Shown one piece after another: positions 1-8,540 of a stretch of 43,298 bases of DNA. The stretch is taken from contig SECN01000014.1 of the NCBI GenBank assembly GCA_004173515.1, positions 1-43,298 of the forward strand. The letters are read 5' to 3'. A model generated the notes under the pieces. The model made no database searches, was not told the origin of the DNA, and saw only the letters and a program-made list of their open reading frames with translations. The DNA is from Myxococcaceae bacterium. GTDB taxonomy: Bacteria; Myxococcota; Myxococcia; Myxococcales; Myxococcaceae. Every line of letters starts with the position of its first letter. Position 1 is the stretch's first letter. The translations under genes were made by a program, and so were the position numbers.

Positions 1-668
1 CGGCTGCTCCGTCGGAGGTCCCCGTGCTGGAGCAGAAGCGCCGGGAGATCATCCAGATCATCAAGGGCGGGAGCAGTGGCGGAGCCGCCGCCAAGGCTGA
101 ACTCGACGACGCCGACGACACCTCCAGCGACGTTGCGTTCCCTGTTGGCCATGGGCTCACGCGCCGCCATTCGCAGCTCGGACTGGGACTGCCGGCGGTC
201 CGCGTCCCGTGGCGGCATCGCGGGGCGCGGCGCGGCCGAGGGTGCGGGCACATCCATTCGCGGGGCCTCCTCTTCACCCAGCCCCGGTGTCTCCTCGGAG
301 GGGACGTCCGACGACGGGGTAGACCTGGGCATGCCCACCCCGTCCGGGCCGCGAGCGTCGCGTTGGCGGCCTTGGGGATCCGTGAGCGCCCAGAGCTCCT
401 GCTCGGAGAGCACCCGCGGATCCGCCACGGCGTCGCGCAGCTCCGCGAGGTCCACCTCGCCCGTGTCCGGCTGTCCCGCGGCGGTGACGGGCGCCACCAG
501 TCCCGCCTTGACGAAGGGCGCGGGCGCCGGGCCCGTGGGGGTCACCGGGCCTGACTTCGGCGCGGTGGGCGTGGCCGGCCCGGACGACGGAGCGTCGGAG
601 TCCCGCTTGCAGCCCGAGGCGAGAAACCCCATCAGCAACAGGAGGGTGGAAGCACGGAGCAATGGCAT
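1..668 (-). CDS. Putative lipoprotein, N-terminal part (gene runs off the window edge)
   Basis: An open frame starts with ATG at 668 and runs to base 1 with no stop, so at least 222 residues are present and the C-terminus is missing. The N-terminus is a short hydrophobic signal ending in a lipobox-like ASGC with the acceptor cysteine at residue 20, so the product is probably an exported lipoprotein. The next ~130 residues are low complexity, rich in Pro, Ala, Gly and Thr, like the tether of many myxobacterial surface lipoproteins. A more ordered stretch follows near residues 160-200. No family was recognised. It is divergent from the SARP-type regulator gene across 226 bp in which I see no clear element. 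Confidence 0.7.
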   Translation of the reverse strand, partial: MPLLRASTLLLLMGFLASGCKRDSDAPSSGPATPTAPKSGPVTPTGPAPAPFVKAGLVAPVTAAGQPDTGEVDLAELRDAVADPRVLSEQELWALTDPQGRQRDARGPDGVGMPRSTPSSDVPSEETPGLGEEEAPRMDVPAPSAAPRPAMPPRDADRRQSQSELRMAAREPMANRERNVAGGVVGVVEFSLGGGSATAPALDDLDDLPALLLQHGDLRRSS

Positions 669-894
669 GCAGGGGACGCTAGCCCATCTGCTCCGGACCG
701 GCGCGGCCCGGCCAAGACATGACCGACCCATGACCCGACGGTGACGGGACCCGCCGCCTACTTGACCCGGTGCGCCACGGCGCCCGGCGGGAAGATCACG
801 AATCGCGCAATTTGAGGAAATCCACCCACACGCTCCCCGTAGACTCCCAGACACCACAAGACGCGGGGCCGCGCGCGGGCTCGGGAGACAGCAG

Positions 895-3021
895 GTGACT
901 GGGATGCGATGGCGGGTGCAGGTGCTGGGGCTGGCGCGGCTGTGGGGGCCCGAAGGACAGCAGGCCCGATTGGAGCGGCGCGCGGCGGCGCTGCTTTCGT
1001 GGTTGGCATTGCAGGGACCCTCGCCCAAGTCCTCGCTTTCGGCCCTCCTGTGGCCGGACTCGTCCCCCACCACCGCGCGCAACAACATGCGGCAATTGCT
1101 GCGCCGCCTGCGGCTCGTCAGCGGAGGGGTGGCCCTGGTGGAGGGCGACACCGAGCGTCTGGCATTGGCGGCGCCGTCCGACGTGGACGTCGCCTGCCTC
1201 AAGGCCGCCATCGAGGCGCGGGCATATGACCAGGCGCTGGAGTCCGTCGGGGCCGAAGGCGGCACGCTGCTGGCCGGCTTCGACTTCGACGACGGCCCGG
1301 AGCTGGCGCGCTGGCTGGACGGGGCCCGTGCGGGCATCGAAGGCTGGGTGCGCGAGGCCCGCGAGGCGCGCATCGGACACCTCACCTCCGGCGGGGACTG
1401 GACCGCCGCCCTGGGGCTCGCGCAGGCGTGGGCGCGACAGGAGCCCGAGTCCGAACAGGCCGGACGCCACCTCATCCGCCTGCACTACCTCCAGGGAGAC
1501 CGGGGCGCCGCGCTCGCGGCCTTCGAACTGCTCCGGGGTGTCCTCTCCCGCGAGCTGGGCGTCACGCCCCTGCCGGAGACACTCGCGCTGGTGCGGGAGG
1601 TGGAGAAGGGCATGCAGCGTCCCACCCCGGTGACTCGCGCGGCCCTGCCCCTGTCCGTGTTGCGCCCACCAGTGCTCGTGGGCCGCGAGGCCGCGTGGCG
1701 ACAACTGGAAGCCGGCTGGGAGGCGGGACAGTTGCTGTTCATCTCCGGCGCCCCGGGCAGCGGCAAGACACGGCTCGCGGAGGAGTTCGCGAGCGCGAAG
1801 GGTCGCTGGGGGCGCATCGAAGCGCGGGTGGGAGACCAGGACGTGCCGTTCGCCTCGCAGGCGCGCGCCTTCCGCACGCAGATGGCGCGCTGGCCGGACG
1901 TGAAGCTGCCGGACTGGGTGCGCACGGAGCTGTCGCGCATCCTCCCCGAGCTGGGGGAGACGCGGCTGCTGCCGCCCCTGGACTCCGAGACCAGCATGCT
2001 GCGCTTCTACGACGCGGGCGCGGTGGCGCTCCAGATGCTCCACGAGCACGAGGACATCAGCGTCGCGGACGACGTGCAGTACTGGGACATGGCCAGCGCC
2101 AGGGCCTTCACCTTCGCGATCGGTCGGATGTTCGACGCCAGGCCCCCGGGCGCCCGGAGCCTGCGCTTCATCGACTGCTACCGCCGGGGCGAGCTGTCCG
2201 CGTATGCGTGGAAGCACGTGGCCCAGCTCGTCGACGCGGGGCTGGCCCGCATCGTGGAACTGGATGCGCTGACGGGCGACGAGGTGAAGCACCTGGTGGC
2301 GGCCCTGGGGCTGCCCGGCGCGGAGTCCCACGCGGAGGACCTGACGCGCTACACGGGCGGCAATCCCCTGTACGTGGTGGAGACCCTGAAGCACCTGCTG
2401 GAGACGGACGCCCTGGACCAGCCGTGGCCCCAGCGACTGCCACCTCCGGGGCGGGTGGGCCCGCTCATCCAGTTGCGCCTGGAGCGGCTGTCCGCGCTGG
2501 CGCTCCAGTGCGCCCGGCTCGCGGCGCTGGCGGGCGCCTTCTTCCGGACGTCCCTCGTGCCGCGGGTCCTCCAGGTGACGGCGGAGAGCGCGCACGCGGC
2601 GCTCGCGGAGCTGGAGTCGGCGCAGGTCCTGATGGGCGAGCGCTTCAGCCACGACCTGGTGATGGAGGCCGTGCGGGCCGGGATGGCGCCGGGAGAGATC
2701 CGGGTGCTGCACGGACAGCTCGCCACGACGCTGGAAGCGGACCCTGCCCCCTCCATCCTCCTGGCGCACCACTGGCTGGCGGCGGGGCACGTGGAGCGGG
2801 CACTGCCGCACCTGCTGGCGTCGGCGCATTCGGATGAACAGGCGCTGCCACCGGAGGAGGCGGCGGAGCACTACGCCCGGGCCGCGGCCCTGATGTCCGC
2901 CACGGGTCAGCGGGAGGAGGCCTCACGGGCGAGGGCCGCCGAGGCGCGGTGCCGCCTCCAGGCCGCGTCCGCCGCCCGTTCCACGAACCTGCCCCGGGTG
3001 CCACCCGGCAAGGCGGGGTAG
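895..3021 (+). CDS. SARP/BTAD-type transcriptional regulator with AAA ATPase domain
   Basis: A 708-residue protein. Residues ~5-85 look like the OmpR-type winged helix of SARP regulators. Residues ~95-245 form a helical BTAD-like domain. From ~255 onward there is an AAA/STAND-type ATPase with a clear Walker A (GAPGSGKT, residues 285-292), a Walker-B-like VADDVQYWD near residue 390 and the conserved [11 protein letters not shown] segment near 485. The C-terminus ends in TPR-like helices and is shorter than in the ~1000-residue AfsR/LuxR-like relatives. Such proteins are ATP-dependent activators of secondary metabolism or development genes; the target here is unknown. The start is GTG at 895; an in-frame ATG at 904 is an alternative. 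Confidence 0.85.
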   Translation: MTGMRWRVQVLGLARLWGPEGQQARLERRAAALLSWLALQGPSPKSSLSALLWPDSSPTTARNNMRQLLRRLRLVSGGVALVEGDTERLALAAPSDVDVACLKAAIEARAYDQALESVGAEGGTLLAGFDFDDGPELARWLDGARAGIEGWVREAREARIGHLTSGGDWTAALGLAQAWARQEPESEQAGRHLIRLHYLQGDRGAALAAFELLRGVLSRELGVTPLPETLALVREVEKGMQRPTPVTRAALPLSVLRPPVLVGREAAWRQLEAGWEAGQLLFISGAPGSGKTRLAEEFASAKGRWGRIEARVGDQDVPFASQARAFRTQMARWPDVKLPDWVRTELSRILPELGETRLLPPLDSETSMLRFYDAGAVALQMLHEHEDISVADDVQYWDMASARAFTFAIGRMFDARPPGARSLRFIDCYRRGELSAYAWKHVAQLVDAGLARIVELDALTGDEVKHLVAALGLPGAESHAEDLTRYTGGNPLYVVETLKHLLETDALDQPWPQRLPPPGRVGPLIQLRLERLSALALQCARLAALAGAFFRTSLVPRVLQVTAESAHAALAELESAQVLMGERFSHDLVMEAVRAGMAPGEIRVLHGQLATTLEADPAPSILLAHHWLAAGHVERALPHLLASAHSDEQALPPEEAAEHYARAAALMSATGQREEASRARAAEARCRLQAASAARSTNLPRVPPGKAG

Positions 3022-3030
3022 CGAACCGCA

Positions 3031-3834
3031 TCAGCCCTGCGCCAGCAGCGTGTCCAGGCGTTCACGGTAGCCCCGGCTGAGCTTCAGCGTGGTGCGGTCC
3101 CTCAGGATGACCTGGTACTCCCCGTGGAGCAGCGGGCGCAGCTCCTGGACCCGCTGGAGGTTGATGACGGTGGAGCGGTGGATGCGGATGAAGCGCTCCG
3201 GATCCAACCGGGCCTCCAGCTCGCGCAGGGGCTGGCGCACCAGATGGCTCCGGGCCCCGGTGTGCACCTGGACGTAGTTGTCCTCCGCCGCCATCCAGTC
3301 CACGTCGTCCACGCAGAGCAGCGTCACCCGGCCCACCTCGCGCACGACCAGCCGCTCCAGGTAGCGCGGGGCCCGGTGCGGCCCGGGCAGCGCCTCCACG
3401 AGGCCCGCGAGCTGCCGCACCAGGTGCTGGATGCGCCCCCGACGGACGTGCTCCTTGGCCCGGCCCAGCACCTGGACGAACCGCTCCAGGAACAGGGGCT
3501 TGAGGACATAGTCGAGCGCGCGGGCCTCGAAGGCACGCAGCGCATGCTCCTGCCTCGCGGTCATGAAGACGACGGCGCCCGCGCACGCACTGCCGGCCTC
3601 ATGGAGCACCTGGAAGCCGTCCAGGCCCTCCAGCGCCACATCCAGGAAGAGGATGTCCACGGGTTCGCGCCGCAGCGCCTCCACGGCCCGGCCCCCGCCT
3701 TCGTGGACGCCCGCGACGACCACCTCCGCATCGGCGTCCAGCACCGACCCCACCAGCCGCCGGGCCTCCGGATCCCCATCCACCACCATCACGCGAATGG
3801 GCGCTGACTCCGACAATCCCTCTCGAACCACCAT
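3031..3834 (-). CDS. LytTR-family response regulator
   Basis: A 267-residue two-domain regulator. An N-terminal receiver domain (about 12-130) has the acidic pocket at D19/D21, phospho-acceptor D65, conserved T92 and K112. A C-terminal LytTR DNA-binding domain (about 165-262) has the typical DNYVQVHT and RIHRSTVINL segments. The usual partner is a membrane sensor kinase of the LytS/AlgZ type, but none is adjacent, so this looks like an orphan regulator. The ATG at 3834 follows a good GGGAGAAGG ribosome binding site. It converges with the SARP gene, with 9 bp between stops. A long inverted repeat lies just upstream and may be its own control site. Confidence 0.9.
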   Translation of the reverse strand: MVVREGLSESAPIRVMVVDGDPEARRLVGSVLDADAEVVVAGVHEGGGRAVEALRREPVDILFLDVALEGLDGFQVLHEAGSACAGAVVFMTARQEHALRAFEARALDYVLKPLFLERFVQVLGRAKEHVRRGRIQHLVRQLAGLVEALPGPHRAPRYLERLVVREVGRVTLLCVDDVDWMAAEDNYVQVHTGARSHLVRQPLRELEARLDPERFIRIHRSTVINLQRVQELRPLLHGEYQVILRDRTTLKLSRGYRERLDTLLAQG

Positions 3835-3879
3835 GTCCTTCTCCCACCAACGCCGGACGGCCCGGCCGCCGCCCGCGCG

Positions 3880-3941
3880 CGCCTGACATTCCAGGGGTCG
3901 CGATCCTTCATGACCTGAAGATCACCTTCGGATGTCAGGCG
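3880..3941. promoter_or_regulatory. Perfect 10-bp inverted repeat upstream of the LytTR gene
   Basis: CGCCTGACAT at 3880-3889 is repeated inverted as ATGTCAGGCG at 3932-3941. Arm centres are 52 bp apart, close to five helical turns. Between them is a second small palindrome, CTTCA-n5-TGAAG at 3906-3920. It sits 45-107 bp upstream of the LytTR start and between divergent genes. It could be a regulator binding pair or a hairpin; the function is inferred. Confidence 0.4.
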
Positions 3942-4070
3942 TGACGGCGGCGTGACGGCGCGGCGTCCGGGCCCCCCAGGCCCGGATGCTGCTCCGTGTC
4001 ATGCACCCGTCCTTCGCGGGGCCGGCACTTCGGGTGGTGCTGTCAGGGGCCGGGGGTTAGGTTGCGCGCC

Positions 4071-4577
4071 ATGTACATCCAGACCTTTTCCCAGATGAAG
4101 AAGCAGCTCCGGCAGATGGACTCGTGGCTGGAGACGGCCGCGGCCTTCGCCAAGACGAAGTCCTTCGATCCGAACATCTTCCTCGGCTTCCGGCTCGCGC
4201 CCGACCAACTTCCGTTCGCGCGCCAGGTACAGATCGCCTGTGACTCCGCGAAGCTCGCCGCGTCCCGGCTGACGGGCAAGGAGGCCCCGTCGCACCCCGA
4301 CACCGAGCAGACGCTCGAGCAGCTCAGCGCCCGCATCAAGTCGGTGATCGCCTACCTGGACGGGTTCTCCGCCCGCGACTTCGAAGGGGCCGACGCGCGC
4401 TCCATCACCCAGCCCCGCTGGGAGGGCAAGACGATGACCGGCGCCGACTACTTCCTCGAGCACGCGGTCCCGAACTTCTTCTTCCACCTCACCCACGTGT
4501 ACGCGCTGCTGCGCCACAACGGCGTGAACCTGGGCAAGGCGGACTACCTGGGGACGCTCAGCCTCCGCGCGCCCTGA
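4071..4577 (+). CDS. DUF1993 family protein
   Basis: A 168-residue soluble protein. It resembles the DUF1993 family, helical-bundle proteins distantly like DinB enzymes. Recognisable features are the N-terminal MYIQTFSQMKKQL stretch, a central FAR...CDSAK helix and the C-terminal segment with NFFFHLTHVYALLRHNGV, which is near the family's usual end. The length is normal for the family. Biochemical function is not established; metal-dependent chemistry by analogy with DinB is only a guess. ATG at 4071 was chosen because family proteins begin here; an upstream in-frame start at 3996 would add 25 unrelated residues. It converges with the FHA gene, with 11 bp between stops, so it is probably monocistronic. 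Confidence 0.8.
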   Translation: MYIQTFSQMKKQLRQMDSWLETAAAFAKTKSFDPNIFLGFRLAPDQLPFARQVQIACDSAKLAASRLTGKEAPSHPDTEQTLEQLSARIKSVIAYLDGFSARDFEGADARSITQPRWEGKTMTGADYFLEHAVPNFFFHLTHVYALLRHNGVNLGKADYLGTLSLRAP

Positions 4578-4588
4578 GCCTCAAAGGC

Positions 4589-5185
4589 TCATTCAATCTC
4601 CACGACGCAGGGTCCCAGCTCCATCAGCAGCGGCTGACGGGCTGGGACCTTCAGGCGTTCACCAGGCACGGACGCGGAAGTGCCTCCCGCGGTCGTCGTG
4701 CCCTCCACCACCTCGATGAAGTAGCAGGGGTGGTGGCCGCCGCCCACGGTCACCCGGGCGTGCACCGGCGCCACCCCTTCCTGGTCCACGACGACGGTGT
4801 TGGTGCTGGCCCGCCCGACGGTGAGCCCTTGTGACCAGACCTCGCCCCGCCCGCCGAGCAGCCCCGAGAAGAGGACCGCGCCGTCCCTCAGGCGGACGGT
4901 GGCCTTCACCCGGTATCTCTCCACGCGCCAGTACACCACCGAGGCACTGAACGGGCGCGCGTCCCCCCAGGCGAGCGTGCCCGTTTCGGGATCCACGCGG
5001 ACGGCCTGGAAGTTCTCCGGAACGCGCAGCCAGTCGCGGGTCTCGGCGGTGAGGTCGGGGACGCGCGCGGGCTCCCATTCGAAGAGGCAGGGCCTGAGGT
5101 TCGCCTCGCCGTCCATCCCATCGCTGAAGCGGACCCGGACGGTGAAGGGAGCGACACAGCGGGCTTCGAGGATTGCCGCGGCCAT
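4589..5185 (-). CDS. DUF2442-like domain fused to an FHA domain
   Basis: A 198-residue protein in two parts. Residues ~5-75 resemble DUF2442 (NadS-like), with the typical VRFSDG, the acidic loop and a late LxW segment. Residues ~118-195 form a forkhead-associated domain with the phosphothreonine-pocket signature GR (124-125), N129 and H142 in the order G-R-x-x-x-N ... H-A-R-V. FHA domains bind phosphothreonine peptides, so this protein probably reads Ser/Thr-kinase signalling, which is abundant in myxobacteria. DUF2442 is normally a stand-alone small protein, so the fusion is unusual. ATG at 5185 has AGGAAAGG a few bases upstream; the open frame extends 12 codons further without support. Confidence 0.75.
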   Translation of the reverse strand: MAAAILEARCVAPFTVRVRFSDGMDGEANLRPCLFEWEPARVPDLTAETRDWLRVPENFQAVRVDPETGTLAWGDARPFSASVVYWRVERYRVKATVRLRDGAVLFSGLLGGRGEVWSQGLTVGRASTNTVVVDQEGVAPVHARVTVGGGHHPCYFIEVVEGTTTAGGTSASVPGERLKVPARQPLLMELGPCVVEIE

Positions 5186-5250
5186 GGATGCCTTTCCTGC
5201 GCATGCAGGTGCCAGCCCCACTGACGAGGCCGGCCCCCGCGAGCGGAAGG

Positions 5251-6645
5251 CTACTGGAAGCTCACCTTGCCGTCCCGCTGGTAGCAGACGTGCGCCGTGC
5301 CATCCGTGGGACGAACCGCCACGCTCGGGCGCGTGGCGTCATCCACCGTGCCCAGTTGGGTGTACGTCCAGAACCCCTGCGAATCCGTCGTGCTGAGCTC
5401 CATCGCCGTCCCATTGCGCAGGACGGCGACCGGCTTGCCCCCGCCATACGCCAGGTCCGCGGACGCATACTTGTAGTCGACCGGTGAGGAGCTCACGGTG
5501 CTGGCCGACAGGGGCGTGCCCAACGTGATGTCATCGATGGCGGCCCGCTCGCCGTCGTTGATGCTGTTGGCCAGGGAGAGAAGATGCGGCCCCTGCCCCC
5601 AGACGAACGAGTTCCAGACAGAAGGAGAGTTGGAGCCGCCATCCTTCACCTTGAAGGAGTCGATGACCGAGCCCCGGACGACCCGCAGTTGGTTGCTCCA
5701 GACGCCGCTGGCGAACTGGTGGGTCATGAAATGCAGCGCCCCGGTCGCGTCGAAGGCCGGCTCGCCCGTGAGGAAGGACGTGGTGAGGGGCAGCAGCGAG
5801 CTGGTCCAGGTGTTGGCCCCCGTCCGGGTCGCGACCCGAAGGGTCCCGATGGTGTTGTTCGCGGAGACGATGACGGGCTGCTGGCCTTGCGAGGGATTGA
5901 GCGCGATGCCCAGGCGGGTCGTCGAAGCAGCCTCCGCGCTCTCGCGAATCCACGCGCCATTGACTCGCGCGGCGTATCCGATGCGGAACGTGGCGACCGG
6001 CAGGGGGCCCGTGCTCTTGAGATAGGCGACGTGCGGCGTACCGGTCGCCGCGTCGAGCGCCAGCACGGGCTGCGTGATGAACATGCCACCGGTGTTGAAG
6101 CCAGGGCCGTCAATCTGCTCCGTCGTCCAGGTGGTGCCGTTCCAGCTCGCGTACCAGAGGGTCTTGTGGGTGTCGTTCGTGTAGACGACGTGCCCCTTGC
6201 CCGCGTCGTCGAACGCGAGCTCGCAGGTGCTGCCCGTGACCTCCGGCCTTGGGTCGATCTCCATGCTGGAGGCGAGCGGAGACGCCACCACGCTGAAGTG
6301 GAACGACGCGTCCGCCTTCTGTCCGGACTCCGTCTCCACGGAGACGGACAGGGACGCCGTCCCCGCGGACGGCAGCGTCCAGGTGACCTGCTCCGCGTCG
6401 GATTCGAGGGCTCCGGCGTTGGTGCTCCACCGCACCGACTTGAAGGATTCTCCCGAGGCGACGATGCGGAAATGCTCCGGCGTGCCTTCCACGTAGGGGC
6501 CCGCTCCGCCCTCCCGTTCGATGAGCAGCGCCACGGCTCCAGGGCCGTGTGAGTCAATGACCTCCGCGGGTCTGGGCTCACGGTCGCAGGCGGAGAGCAT
6601 CGTCAGGCCGCTCAACATCAGCATCCGGGTGAAGGGCTTCGGCAT
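5251..6645 (-). CDS. Putative lipoprotein, beta-rich repeat protein
   Basis: A 464-residue protein. The N-terminus carries a type II signal with lipobox LSAC and acceptor Cys20, so it should be anchored in a membrane after export. Residues ~25-120 look like an immunoglobulin-like or cadherin-like beta domain (T-W-T-L-P-S-A-G-T-A-S-L-S-V segment). The rest contains repeated blocks with D..G..HV.Y or G..HF motifs, each followed by W, as in six- or seven-bladed sialidase/kelch-like propellers. No catalytic motif was recognised. ATG at 6645 has AAGGAA upstream and gives the correct signal; an earlier in-frame start at 6684 would overlap the LysR stop codon. Confidence 0.75.
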   Translation of the reverse strand: MPKPFTRMLMLSGLTMLSACDREPRPAEVIDSHGPGAVALLIEREGGAGPYVEGTPEHFRIVASGESFKSVRWSTNAGALESDAEQVTWTLPSAGTASLSVSVETESGQKADASFHFSVVASPLASSMEIDPRPEVTGSTCELAFDDAGKGHVVYTNDTHKTLWYASWNGTTWTTEQIDGPGFNTGGMFITQPVLALDAATGTPHVAYLKSTGPLPVATFRIGYAARVNGAWIRESAEAASTTRLGIALNPSQGQQPVIVSANNTIGTLRVATRTGANTWTSSLLPLTTSFLTGEPAFDATGALHFMTHQFASGVWSNQLRVVRGSVIDSFKVKDGGSNSPSVWNSFVWGQGPHLLSLANSINDGERAAIDDITLGTPLSASTVSSSPVDYKYASADLAYGGGKPVAVLRNGTAMELSTTDSQGFWTYTQLGTVDDATRPSVAVRPTDGTAHVCYQRDGKVSFQ

Positions 6646-6680
6646 CGCGTGTTCCTTGTCGGGGGGAAACAGCCCCACCG

Positions 6681-7646
6681 TCAACGAACGGGCTTTCCAG
6701 AGGATTTACGCGAAATGATTTTCTTTCCAGGAGTCACGCCCTGGGTCGCCTCGGATTGAGAGGCCATGTACTCCGCGAACACCTCCTCGATGGCGGCCGC
6801 GACGCCACGGATCCGGGGCGTCCTGCGCAATTCCTTGTGCATGGAGAGATAGAAACGGAACGAGGGAAACGGCGTCTCGATGCGAACCCGGACCAGACGT
6901 GGGTGGTCCTTGCCTGCTCCGACCGCGAGGAGGACGAGCCCCATGCCCCGCTTCGCCGCCTCCAGGCGACCCTCCATGGAGTTGGACCGGAAGGGGAAGC
7001 GCGAAGCGCCTCGCTGCAACAGCCATTGCGTGGGGCTGTGCGGGTGCGGGACGCCATCCTCGACGACGAAGTCCTGGGGGCCATAGTCCCGGGCGCCCAG
7101 GAAGCGCGTGGGGAGGAAACGCGCGAGGTAGTCCTCGCTCGCGTAGAGCCCGGTCACGACTTCGCCCAGGGGCTTGTCGATCAACGCGGGTGAGGAGGAC
7201 CGGCCGCCCCGCACCCCGATGTCCGCCTCGCGTGACGACAGGTCCACGAAGCGCGACTCCGAGACGGCCTCGATGAAGGTCTCGGGGTGGAGTCTCCGGA
7301 AACGCGCCGCCGCTTCCGCCGCGGCCGGCAGGAAGCCATCGGGAAGGGAGACGCGCACCACGCCCGCGTAGGCAGAGGCTCCGCCCCGGTCACGCCGTCG
7401 CGCCGCCAGGGATTGCTCGAAGCCCTCCGCGAGCCCGACCAGCTCCAACGCCTCCCTTTCGAGCCACGCCCCCTGGGACGTGCGATGCACCAGCGAGCAC
7501 CCCAGATCCTTTTCAATGGCGCCAATCCGACGCGCCACCGTGGACGTCGACAGTCCCAGTTGGAGTCCCGCCGCCAGGAAGCTGCCGCGGCGGTGCACTT
7601 CGAGGAGGACGCGCAGGTCGTCCCAGGCTGGAAGCTTGTTTTCCAT
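6681..7646 (-). CDS. LysR-family transcriptional regulator
   Basis: A 321-residue protein. Residues ~7-65 form the LysR winged helix-turn-helix (LEVHRRGSFLAAGLQLGLSTSTVARRI). The effector-binding domain follows at about 90-300, with the usual READIGVR strand. The product is a cytoplasmic DNA-binding regulator that would respond to a small molecule. The gene lies 42 bp downstream of the SDR gene and 84 bp further from the flavin monooxygenase, all on the minus strand, so the three may be co-transcribed. LysR regulators often face their target divergently, which is not the case here. The extended lysine/arginine C-terminal tail is odd but not diagnostic. Confidence 0.88.
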   Translation of the reverse strand: MENKLPAWDDLRVLLEVHRRGSFLAAGLQLGLSTSTVARRIGAIEKDLGCSLVHRTSQGAWLEREALELVGLAEGFEQSLAARRRDRGGASAYAGVVRVSLPDGFLPAAAEAAARFRRLHPETFIEAVSESRFVDLSSREADIGVRGGRSSSPALIDKPLGEVVTGLYASEDYLARFLPTRFLGARDYGPQDFVVEDGVPHPHSPTQWLLQRGASRFPFRSNSMEGRLEAAKRGMGLVLLAVGAGKDHPRLVRVRIETPFPSFRFYLSMHKELRRTPRIRGVAAAIEEVFAEYMASQSEATQGVTPGKKIISRKSSGKPVR

Positions 7647-7688
7647 TCGTGCACAACGTTAGTCGCGGCTGCCCGTTGCTGGAAACCG

Positions 7689-8456
7689 TCAGGCAGGCCG
7701 CGTCATCCGCTCTCCGGCCTTCGCGACGAACGCACGACTGAAGAAGCGGGAGGCGAAGGTCATGAGCTTGTTGGCGCCGCCGTGCACGACCGATGCGCGC
7801 CCCGCGATGAAGGCCGCGAGCCCCAGTTGGACCACGTCCTCGGGACGCGCCTTCCGGCCCGGGTCCGCGCCGGGTCCCGAGCGCACGAAGAAGCCCGTCT
7901 CGGTCGCGCCCGGGGCCAGGCAGAGCACGCGGACCCCGCGCGAGCGGTACTCCGCCCAGAGCGCTTCGCTGAAGGAGAGGACGAAGGCCTTCGTCGCGCC
8001 GTAGACGGCCATGTAGGGGATCGGCTGGTAGCCGGCGACGGAGCACAGTTGGATGACGCCTCCCTGCCGCCGTTCGATCATCGGAAGGAAGAGATAGGTC
8101 AGCTCGTAGAGCGCGACGACGTTGAGGTCGATCTCCTCGCGCTGTTCGGCCAGCGAGAGTTCGCCGAAGCGGCCGTGGAGGCCGAAGCCGGCGTTGTTGA
8201 TGAGGACGTCGACCTCCAGTCCCCGGGCGTTGACGGCGTCGAAGAGGCGCTGGGCCGCGCCGGGCGCCGTGAGGTCGGCGGTGATGACATGCGCGTTGCC
8301 CAGCGCCTCGCAGAGCGTCTTGAGCCGGGCCTCGCTCCGGGCCACCAGGATGACCGTCGCCCCGCGCCGCGACAGCTCCCTGGCGAAGACCTCTCCGATG
8401 CCCATGGAGGCGCCCGTGACCAACACCGTCTTGCCCGCGAAATCAAAAGCATTCAT
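7689..8456 (-). CDS. Short-chain dehydrogenase/reductase (SDR)
   Basis: A 255-residue classical SDR. The Rossmann dinucleotide motif TGASMGIG is at 14-21 and the structural NNAG motif at 88-91. The catalytic triad is S139, Y152 and K156 (YGATK). SDRs oxidise or reduce hydroxyl/keto groups with NAD(P)(H); the R40-S41 region after the second strand suggests NADP preference, but the substrate cannot be read from sequence. It lies between the FAD monooxygenase and a LysR gene on the same strand. ATG at 8456 was chosen because it begins the canonical MNAFDFAGKTVLVTG N-terminus; the open frame upstream is not family-like. Confidence 0.88.
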   Translation of the reverse strand: MNAFDFAGKTVLVTGASMGIGEVFARELSRRGATVILVARSEARLKTLCEALGNAHVITADLTAPGAAQRLFDAVNARGLEVDVLINNAGFGLHGRFGELSLAEQREEIDLNVVALYELTYLFLPMIERRQGGVIQLCSVAGYQPIPYMAVYGATKAFVLSFSEALWAEYRSRGVRVLCLAPGATETGFFVRSGPGADPGRKARPEDVVQLGLAAFIAGRASVVHGGANKLMTFASRFFSRAFVAKAGERMTRPA

Positions 8457-8540
8457 GGCGCAAGGATGGCGGCCGGAGCGCCTCCCGAGAACGGGCATCG
8501 GCGGCAAGCCGCTTTCCGGAAATGGAAAGCGGGCCTCCTG

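Noticed and set aside
24..744. Plus-strand frames at 24-554 and 76-744
   Set aside because: The minus strand reads as a lipoprotein with a proper signal and lipobox; the plus frames are arginine-rich and featureless.
796..2871. 691-codon minus-strand open frame opposite the SARP-type regulator
   Set aside because: It is a high-GC antisense shadow: the composition is dominated by Arg, His and Gln, there are no motifs, and the plus-strand frame has clear domains.
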